From positions 1 through 21,042 of the forward strand of contig BQJS01000073.1 of NCBI GenBank assembly GCA_021604825.1: a DNA stretch of 21,042 nt, given 5' to 3'. How positions within the stretch are numbered: position 1 is the first letter of the stretch; each line of letters starts with the position of its first letter. The stretch comes from Phycisphaerae bacterium (GTDB lineage: Bacteria > Planctomycetota > Phycisphaerae > UBA1845). The notes under the pieces were generated by a model that saw only the letters and a list, made by a program, of their open reading frames with translations, was not told where the DNA came from and ran no database searches. This document shows, piece by piece, positions 1 to 5,700 of this stretch. A program made the translations under genes and the position numbers.

Positions 1-628
1 CACCGCCTGCCCCACCGCCGCCACCGCCACCACCACCGGTGACATCAACGCGGGGGCCTTTAAAATCAGGCACTTGGAAGATCAAGTCGCTCACGTCGTA
101 AGCGCGCACATACAGCTTGCGGTTAAGATCAGCACTTGTGGATATCTTGATGGTGTTGCCCGAGCCACGAAAGCGCAGTTCAGCGCCGTCGGCAACCTGC
201 TCGAGCGCTTCGCCCAGAACCTGACCAACCCGCGCATCACGAAACTTGAGCGTCACTGGCGTGTCGGCATCGATGCCCTGCGCTTCGAGCGCTCGCCACA
301 CGACGATCACGTTCGTCTTGGGCCCCTGCTCGCGCAACCACTCGACGACCGATTCCAGCGGCATGTCGTCCCAGTCCACCGAATCAACACGCTTGTTCAG
401 CGTCGCCACTGCCGGAGAGACACGACGTGACACTGAGCGCGAACCATCGATGTTTCGACGCGCACCTGGCAGCAATGGGTTCTTGACCGAATATCGATTT
501 GCTTTGGCGGTATTGCTCCCTTTGGTTTGCTGGTCCTTGGATTGACCAGATGAATTCGTCGTCTGTGCGGTTGCCTGAATGGAACCGGCCAACAGAATTG
601 CAACCGTCATCATCGTTATTCGACGCAT
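1..628 (-). CDS. Secreted STN-domain (secretin/TonB short N-terminal domain) protein, 3' end missing
   Basis: An open frame of 209 codons runs off the left edge, so the C-terminus is unknown. The ATG at 628 is preceded by GGAG seven bases upstream. Residues 1-21 form a signal peptide (MRRITMMTVAILLAGSIQATA) with an ATA/Q cleavage site, so export is predicted. Residues 22-80 are a low-complexity Gln/Ser/Arg linker. Residues 84-163 have the pattern of an STN/N0-like fold: VDWDDMPLESVVEWL, then a strand VTLKF, a helix VGQVLGEALEQV and the strand pair ELRFRG / TIKIS. They are followed by KLYVRAYDVSDLI, a join I recall from planctomycete secreted proteins. The visible end is a run of nine glycines. 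The function is unknown. The fold is related to the ring domains of the secretin cluster to the right, but the gene is separated from that cluster by a plus-strand gene. Confidence is high that it is a gene and moderate for the domain. Confidence 0.8.
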   Translation of the reverse strand, partial: MRRITMMTVAILLAGSIQATAQTTNSSGQSKDQQTKGSNTAKANRYSVKNPLLPGARRNIDGSRSVSRRVSPAVATLNKRVDSVDWDDMPLESVVEWLREQGPKTNVIVVWRALEAQGIDADTPVTLKFRDARVGQVLGEALEQVADGAELRFRGSGNTIKISTSADLNRKLYVRAYDVSDLIFQVPDFKGPRVDVTGGGGGGGGGAGG

Positions 629-749
629 GCCAAATCTCCAAAAGGAAGGATTGTCTGTTTGAATCTTAACGTTTTTCGCAGCCCGTCGGCCAACGCCGTG
701 CACCAATCGAAAGGTTCAAGACTGGCTCACATGTTGAATAGCCCAGGTC

Positions 750-778
750 GCACGAGCGTGCTACTATGAACAATAGTA
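750..778. repeat. Two abutting perfect inverted repeats
   Basis: GCACG-AG-CGTGC (750-761) is immediately followed by TACTAT-gaaca-ATAGTA (762-778). Both are perfect. They lie about 120 bases upstream of the start of the left-edge gene. They could be a pair of operator half-site dimers or small RNA hairpins. No regulator can be named from the sequence. Confidence 0.35.
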
Positions 779-988
779 TTTCATCGGCGGGCCGTGAACA
801 AGAATTGATTCCCAAAATCCGGATGATTCTCCGGGAATCGCGACCATATTTCAGGCACACTGCAATGCGCCCGCCCCGTGCCCAATGGACCTATCCTGGA
901 AGACGGGCACAAGCGCGATCTGGCTTGGTGCGAGTCATCCGAAGCGGGCAATAATGCGACCAGGGCGGTCGGTAGGGTGAATTGCGAC

Positions 989-1017
989 TTGACATTGCCG
1001 GCGCGACTGGCCAGAAT
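989..1017 (+). promoter_or_regulatory. Candidate sigma-70-type promoter of an intergenic transcript
   Basis: A perfect -35 box TTGACA (989-994) is followed after exactly 17 bases by CAGAAT (1012-1017), which matches 4 of 6 positions of the -10 consensus. The expected start is near 1024. No gene start follows within 300 bases on this strand; the next strong signal is the terminator at 1352-1385. Confidence 0.45.
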
Positions 1018-1023
1018 CGAGCA

Positions 1024-1385
1024 GTATTCGAAGTGGTTTGATTCGGTTGTATGGGCTGATTCAATGGACATGGCCCCAGCACTTGCGAGTCCTGTTAAAA
1101 CAGGGCCATTCTGAGACACTCCTTGTGATTTAGACTATGGAATGCTGGTATCCTCGATCGCCATAGCGGCGGGCCAGGGATTCGTATGAACTCCAACAAA
1201 GTCGCATGTATGAAGTCTGACTGAATTTGAACTCGGCTTCTCCGAGAGGCTGTAAAGGGGCGATCGCGACCTGTTCCACAGGGTTCTGCGGGCTCCGACC
1301 TTAAATCTGACCCACTTACTGGTCCATCCCCCATGGATCAGTAACCCCCCAAGGCCCGGCCCACCCCGCCGGGCCTGATTTTTTT
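1024..1385 (+). ncRNA. Candidate non-coding RNA between a promoter and an intrinsic terminator
   Basis: The stretch starts just after a TTGACA-17-CAGAAT promoter and ends at a strong intrinsic terminator, with no plausible ORF between. It can fold into nested pairings: TGGAA (1138-1142) with TTCCA (1274-1278), CGATCGCC (1155-1162) with GGCGATCG (1259-1266), TAGC (1164-1167) with GCTG (1249-1252), and a hairpin CTCGG/CCGAG (1232-1246). A nine-pair hairpin with a five-C loop follows (1319-1341), then the terminator hairpin. I found no signature of RNase P RNA, tmRNA or SRP RNA. 6S RNA was considered because of the rod-like pairing, but it was not supported by recognisable conserved bases. Family unknown; expression is a prediction. 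Confidence 0.4.
1352..1385 (+). terminator. Strong intrinsic (rho-independent) terminator
   Basis: A perfect nine-base-pair GC-rich stem AGGCCCGGC / GCCGGGCCT (1352-1360 with 1368-1376) has a seven-base loop and is followed by GATTTTTTT. The T-run fixes the plus orientation. It ends whatever is transcribed from 1024 onward and insulates the iron-sulfur carrier gene downstream. Confidence 0.85.
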
Positions 1386-1465
1386 GCCTATCCGGTCCAT
1401 CGCTGATTCGACCTGGAGCGGGGCTTTACGGGCAATGAAACTGATCTTCGTGTCCTATGTATCCG

Positions 1466-1494
1466 TTGAAGACTTTGGCGGTGACGACTACTAT
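1466..1494 (+). promoter_or_regulatory. Candidate promoter of the A-type carrier gene
   Basis: TTGAAG (1466-1471) and TACTAT (1489-1494) are spaced by 17 bases, each matching 4 of 6 consensus positions. This predicts a start near 1501 and a leader of about 70 bases ahead of the ATG at 1571. It lies just downstream of a terminator, as expected for an independent transcription unit. Confidence 0.35.
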
Positions 1495-1570
1495 TCACAG
1501 ACGGATTCAAGCATTGATTCGCTTGGGGCCGTTCAAGACGTTCATCCAAGTGAATTGAAAGGTTTCTGAT

Positions 1571-1936
1571 ATGGGTATCTCACTAAGCGCATCAGCCGCA
1601 AGGGAAGTCAACACCATCGTGTCGCAGCAGTTGGAACGGCTTAAGACGGAAAACGCCGAGAGCGATAAACCGGTCGAAGAGTTGTTCCTCCGAGTCGGCG
1701 TCAAGGGTGGCGGCTGCAGCGGTTTCAACTATACGCTCGACCTGACGGACCAAAGCAATGATGAGGATGAAGTCTTCGAGCAAGAAGGCATCAAAATCGT
1801 ATGCGACCCACGCAGCTATCTATACCTCAATGGGGTGGCGATCGATTTTCGCGATGAGATGATGGGGCGTGGTTTCGTGTTCGGTAACCCCAACGCCACC
1901 AGCACCTGCGGTTGCGGCAGTAGCTTCACCCCGTAG
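1571..1936 (+). CDS. erpA: A-type iron-sulfur cluster carrier protein (HesB/IscA/ErpA family)
   Basis: This 121-residue protein has the usual length for the family, and one domain covers nearly all of it. The three cluster-binding cysteines are present: Cys49 in GGGCSGFNY, and Cys113 and Cys115 in NPNATSTCGCGSSF. An additional Cys78 is not a family ligand. Members bind 2Fe-2S or 4Fe-4S clusters in the cytoplasm and pass them to apo-enzymes. The GGGCSGF and STCGCGSSF forms are closer to ErpA than to IscA, but the N-terminus resembles IscA, so the subfamily is not certain. AAAGG lies eight to nine bases before the ATG. The gene stands alone, between a terminator on its left and its own terminator on its right. 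It is unrelated in function to the minus-strand secretion cluster. Confidence 0.93.
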   Translation: MGISLSASAAREVNTIVSQQLERLKTENAESDKPVEELFLRVGVKGGGCSGFNYTLDLTDQSNDEDEVFEQEGIKIVCDPRSYLYLNGVAIDFRDEMMGRGFVFGNPNATSTCGCGSSFTP

Positions 1937-1941
1937 CAAGC

Positions 1942-1971
1942 TCGATCGGACGGACTCTGCGGTCCGGTCGA
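1942..1971 (+). terminator. Hairpin just after the A-type carrier gene
   Basis: A ten-pair stem TCGATCGGAC / GTCCGGTCGA with one G-T pair and a ten-base loop begins six bases after the stop codon. No T-run follows, so alone it is not a standard terminator. It may protect the mRNA 3' end or act with the terminator at 1999-2035. Confidence 0.4.
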
Positions 1972-1998
1972 TTCCAGATCCAGTCAATCGCAATACCA

Positions 1999-2035
1999 AC
2001 ACGCTTCCCGTATTCGCGGCGAGGCGTGTTTTTTT
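1999..2035 (+). terminator. Intrinsic terminator of the A-type carrier gene
   Basis: ACACGC (1999-2004) pairs with GCGTGT (2024-2029). The stem can extend to nine pairs (CTTC with GGAG, one wobble), and is followed by an uninterrupted T-run to 2035. The orientation fits the plus-strand gene ending at 1936. Confidence 0.8.
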
Positions 2036-2090
2036 GCGCGCGTTAAACATAGTAACCAACAAGTTTTCTGAAAAGGAATCACCCGCAAGA

Positions 2091-2165
2091 TGTGCCACTG
2101 CTCTGTGAGCATTGTGCAGGTATGACGGTTCACGGGAAAAGCACTGCTCACAGAGCAGTGGCACA
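2091..2165. repeat. Long palindromic repeat with 20-base perfect arms (REP/MITE-like)
   Basis: The left arm TGTGCCACTGCTCTGTGAGC (2091-2110) is the exact reverse complement of 2146-2165. Pairing continues inward at 2111/2145 and, after one mismatch, at 2113-2115, leaving a loop of about 25 bases. Each arm also contains a smaller palindrome, CACTGCT-cacag-AGCAGTG (2142-2160) and a near copy in the left arm, so the element can form one long or two short hairpins. It sits between two convergent transcription units: the plus-strand carrier gene and the minus-strand secretion cluster. It might serve as the 3' end signal of the latter, though no T-run is seen. No transposase or target duplication was found. 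Confidence 0.75.
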
Positions 2166-2215
2166 CATTCGGAATCGTTACTGAGGCGATCGTTAACGAG
2201 TCGTTGGAATGCGAT

Positions 2216-2737
2216 CTACAATTTGCGTGGCGGAACTTTCATCGATGCGGTGCGACTTGGCGTGACCGATCCGTCCGGCGCGACATAGCGCACCAGGATT
2301 TCTATGTCTCGGTTGAAAAGATCGAGCGTCTGCCAATCGATGGATGGTTGATATCCGTGTCCCAGTTTGGTCGGATTGCGCTGGGGGAGATCCGACGTGC
2401 TACTGCTCCACTCGTGGGCCAAGACGCGACTGGTTTGCACCCCGTCGACCGTATCAACGGTGAAAATCTGCACGTCGATGGTTCCATCTGCGAGGGCACC
2501 ACGTTCGGTGGTGGACGAGATCAGATATAGAATAAACGTGAATCCCTCGATGTTGCGATCGCCGGCTTCGTCAAAACTGCGCCACATGTTCGGCGGATAG
2601 AAACACACCACCTTGTAGATATCCGACTTCGACGCGTGCTTGCTCGACTGATCGAACGTCCACGCCGGATCGTTGCAACCACCCAAGAGCCCACAAAGCC
2701 CCACACACGCACACACCACGAAACGCAACGTTGACAA
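2216..2737 (-). CDS. Small predicted lipoprotein coupled to gspD, function unknown
   Basis: This 173-residue protein has an N-terminal export signal ending in the lipobox-like LGGC (Cys21), so a lipid-anchored envelope protein is predicted. The start is TTG at 2737, one base after the gspD stop. GGAGG (2747-2751) lies nine bases upstream inside the gspD 3' end, which implies translational coupling. In-frame TTG at 2728 is a less likely alternative. The mature part is about 150 residues with many alternating hydrophobic strands (FTFILYLISS, IDVQIFTVDTV, IEILVRYVAPDG) and a final MKVPPRKL. That suggests a single beta-sandwich domain. I recall similar small secreted proteins in planctomycetes but cannot name a family. 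Position suggests a partner of the secretin, perhaps a pilotin, although known pilotins (GspS, PilF/PilW) are helical. Function is inference only. Confidence 0.75.
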   Translation of the reverse strand: MSTLRFVVCACVGLCGLLGGCNDPAWTFDQSSKHASKSDIYKVVCFYPPNMWRSFDEAGDRNIEGFTFILYLISSTTERGALADGTIDVQIFTVDTVDGVQTSRVLAHEWSSSTSDLPQRNPTKLGHGYQPSIDWQTLDLFNRDIEILVRYVAPDGSVTPSRTASMKVPPRKL

Positions 2738-2738
2738 A

Positions 2739-5700
2739 CTACTGAACCTCCACCATTTCCAAGACGAGCGGCTCCTGCGAATTGGAACGGTTGGTCATAT
2801 TCGTTCGCATCGGCTGCGAGCGCGATTGGCGCTGCAAGGGGATTTCTCGATTTACCGCCGGGACCGGTGACATTGATTGAATCGTCGGAGCAACGGGCTG
2901 AGCGATTGGCGCCGCGCGGAATGTCGTTTCCTGCATCGTATCAACCGCCCTTACCGGCGCGTATGACGCTTGGCGCGAACTCATCGAAGCGGTCATTCCC
3001 GGTCGCGGGGGCCCATAGACAGACGCTGTTTTCTGATTGATGTTCTTTGGTTTCACCGGGCGTGTCGGCCCATACGTATTGGGTCGCGGCGCTACAACGG
3101 GCGGCTTTGATGGTGCCAGCGGCTGATACGTGTCGGGCGACTCAATCTCGCGATAGGGCGGAACATCTTGAAGCGTTTCGTCATCGGGCAGAATCCGCAG
3201 GCCCTGCATCAACTTGTTACGCGTGATGCGCTTCGGCATGAATCCGCTTTGATCGCGCAAACGCTTCGACTGTTCGAACCCCTCCATTTCATTTCGCACC
3301 ACGTTGACCGTCAGGAGGATCAACAATTCCGTCCGGCGTCGCTGACTGCTCGTCGCCCGAAACAAATTGCCAACACCAGGCAAGTCACCCAAAACGGGCA
3401 CCTTGGTTTCTCGCTCATCTTCCTGCGTTTGAATCAGACCGCCGATGACGATGGTCTCGGTATCCTTCACCGTCACCGTTGTCTTAGCCGATCGATTGGA
3501 AATCGTCGGAGCTGTGATGCCTTCGGAAATCTGCACGCCGCTGCCAAGATTCAGCGATGAAATCTCCGGTTCGATTTCCATATTGACGTAGCCATCAGGG
3601 TTAATGTGGGGCGTGACCGTCACAATAATGCCCACATCTTCGTATTCAACTTGCGAGCTGACCTGCCCGTTGTCGCTAACCTGCGAACCACGAAGGAACG
3701 GCACCTGATCGCCGATGGTGATGTTGCCTTCCTGGTTGTTCGACACGACGATCGTCGGTGCGCTGAGCACTTCCAGACTTCCATCCGATTGCAACGCACG
3801 AAGCAGGAAGTTGAAGTCTGCCCCCGTTACGGCAAACGTAAACCCGCCAAACGAGCCAGCCGCACCAGCCGCTCCGACATCCGTACCGCCCACAAAGTCA
3901 AAGTTCTTACCGTTGACGATACCGTTGGCACCGACCGTCGCGTTTTTGCTGAACGACAAGTCCTGCAACGCGAATTCCATGCCGAACTCAAGCGAATCAT
4001 CGAGCGCGACTTCGGCGATCAAAACTTCGATGACCACTTGGGGTGGAGGCCGATCAACCGAATAAAGCATTTCCATCGTTCGCTGGTAGTATCGCGGACT
4101 CACACCGAGCAAGACCGTATTGCTATCTTCATCTGCAACGACCGTAACGTGTCGCTCTGCACGACGCAGGACCGCCGTCTCGTCATCGAGATCACCGAGC
4201 AATTCGTTTTCCGCATCAAAGTACTCTTTCAGCGCCGTCACGATATCCGTTGCAGGCACGTACTTGGCTTCGTAGACGTGGCGGATGCGTTCATCGACAT
4301 CCTGACCGTCCAACTGGCGAATCAGGTCTTCGACCATGTTCAAGTCAGCCTCCGCGCCGGCTGCGATGACCGAGTTCGTGCGACGGTTGGCCGTAAACTT
4401 CAATCGTTGACCAGGGACGCGTCCCTCACCTCCGGCGGTTGAAGCTGTCGTTGCTGCCCCACCGACCTCCAGACGGGTTTCAGGTCCTTCACCTGAAGTG
4501 TCTTCTTCAAACAAGGTTGTCAGCACGTCCACGACTTCCTCGGCGTCGGCATTGGCAAGCGGGAACATCCTTATTTCGTTGAGAATCGGATCAATGCGAT
4601 CGATCGACTGGATCATGCTTTCAAGCATATCCATGCTGGCTGCCGGCGCGAGTACAAACAGCGAATTGGTCCGCTCGTCCGGTTCGATGGTAATGTCCTG
4701 CCGCATCAGCGTGCGAAGTTTCTGCTGACCGTCGGGGAACGTCTCGATGAAATTCAGGATGACGGCTTTCTCGTCGTCGCCTTGGGCTTGCTCGCCGCCG
4801 TAGATCGTGCTGGTCAGCGTCTCGGCCAACTCGGTCGCATACGCACGCTTCAATGTGATGACGCGAAGCATCATCTCGGGTCCGGGCACCGACGTGTCCA
4901 TCTTCTTGATGACGTCGGCGATGTTCGACATTTCTGAACCCGACGCCCAGACGACCAGTGAATTTGTGCGGGTGTCCGGTTGGATAGCGATGACGTCTGC
5001 TCGGCCGTCGCTGTTTTCGCCCTGCGATTCAAAGAGCGATTCCAGCGAGGTGGCTGTCGGTTCAGCTTTGGCCTGCTTAAGTGGGAAGATTTGTACCTGG
5101 CGACTGATCGACGACCGCACATCGAGAAGCGACAGCAGATGCGACACCGTGCTGTGATCTTCGGGTGACGCACTGCACACGATGCTGTTGGTGGCTTCGT
5201 CGGCCATCACGAAGATCGGCGTGCGTTCGCCGTCCGCACCTTCGTCGCGACCTTCAAAGATGTTCTTGATCTTGCTCGTCAATTTGACAGCCGACGCTTC
5301 TTTCAAGGCATAGACCTGAATGGCCGACCGCGCCGACACCGGCACGTCGAGCGACTCGAGCATTTCGGTCGAGCGCTTAATCGCGTCGCGCGACCCGGTC
5401 ATGATCAGCGTGTTGCTCATCGCGTCGGGCACGATTGTGGGGGCTTTGAAGTCGCCGTCGGAATTGGCCTCCATGCCCTCAAACAACGTATCCATCATGC
5501 CACCGACTTTGACGGGATCGGCGTTCTTGAGTTTGAAGATCCGCGTGTCGGCATTGACCAGCGGGGCTCGGTCGGTGTCCATTTGCGAAATAAGCTTGTC
5601 GATGATGCTCAGGTTGGTCTTGGATGCACTGGCGATCACCGCGTTCGAGCGCGAGTCAGCCACCAGCGAGACCTTCTGCCGCTGCTCGATGATTTCGTTC

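Larger units (their letters stand above)
629..1570. other. Long intergenic region without a convincing protein gene
   Basis: About 940 bases lie between the two divergent genes. The short ORFs here have atypical amino-acid composition (rich in Arg, Pro, Ser), no ribosome site and overlapping rivals on both strands, so I regard them as non-coding. It holds several perfect short inverted repeats: 750-761, 762-778, 807-813 with 833-839, and 1091-1096 with 1099-1104. It also holds a near-consensus promoter at 989-1017, paired segments at 1138-1278, a hairpin at 1319-1341, an intrinsic terminator at 1352-1385 and a second promoter candidate at 1466-1494 in front of the iron-sulfur carrier gene. 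Confidence 0.6.

Noticed and set aside
1066..1116. Short leader peptide ahead of the structured region
   Set aside because: A 16-codon frame exists after an ATG but lacks a ribosome site and any attenuator-like codon run.
1095..1334. 79-codon minus-strand ORF in the intergenic region
   Set aside because: No ribosome site, Arg/Pro/Ser-rich composition, and it overlaps complementary structured segments and competing frames.
1138..1385. 6S RNA
   Set aside because: The rod-like pairing invited the idea, but no conserved 6S bases or clear central bubble could be recognised by eye; kept only as an unnamed RNA candidate.
1384..1569. 61-codon ORF directly before the A-type carrier gene
   Set aside because: It starts within the terminator tail, has no ribosome site, and no recognisable family. 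The region is better explained as promoter and leader of the carrier gene.
1999..2035. Bidirectional terminator also serving the minus-strand secretion cluster
   Set aside because: The T-run is only on the plus-strand side; on the minus strand the hairpin is not followed by Ts.
3606..4442. 278-codon plus-strand ORF
   Set aside because: Antisense to the gspD pore domain and last modules, which carry unmistakable secretin motifs.
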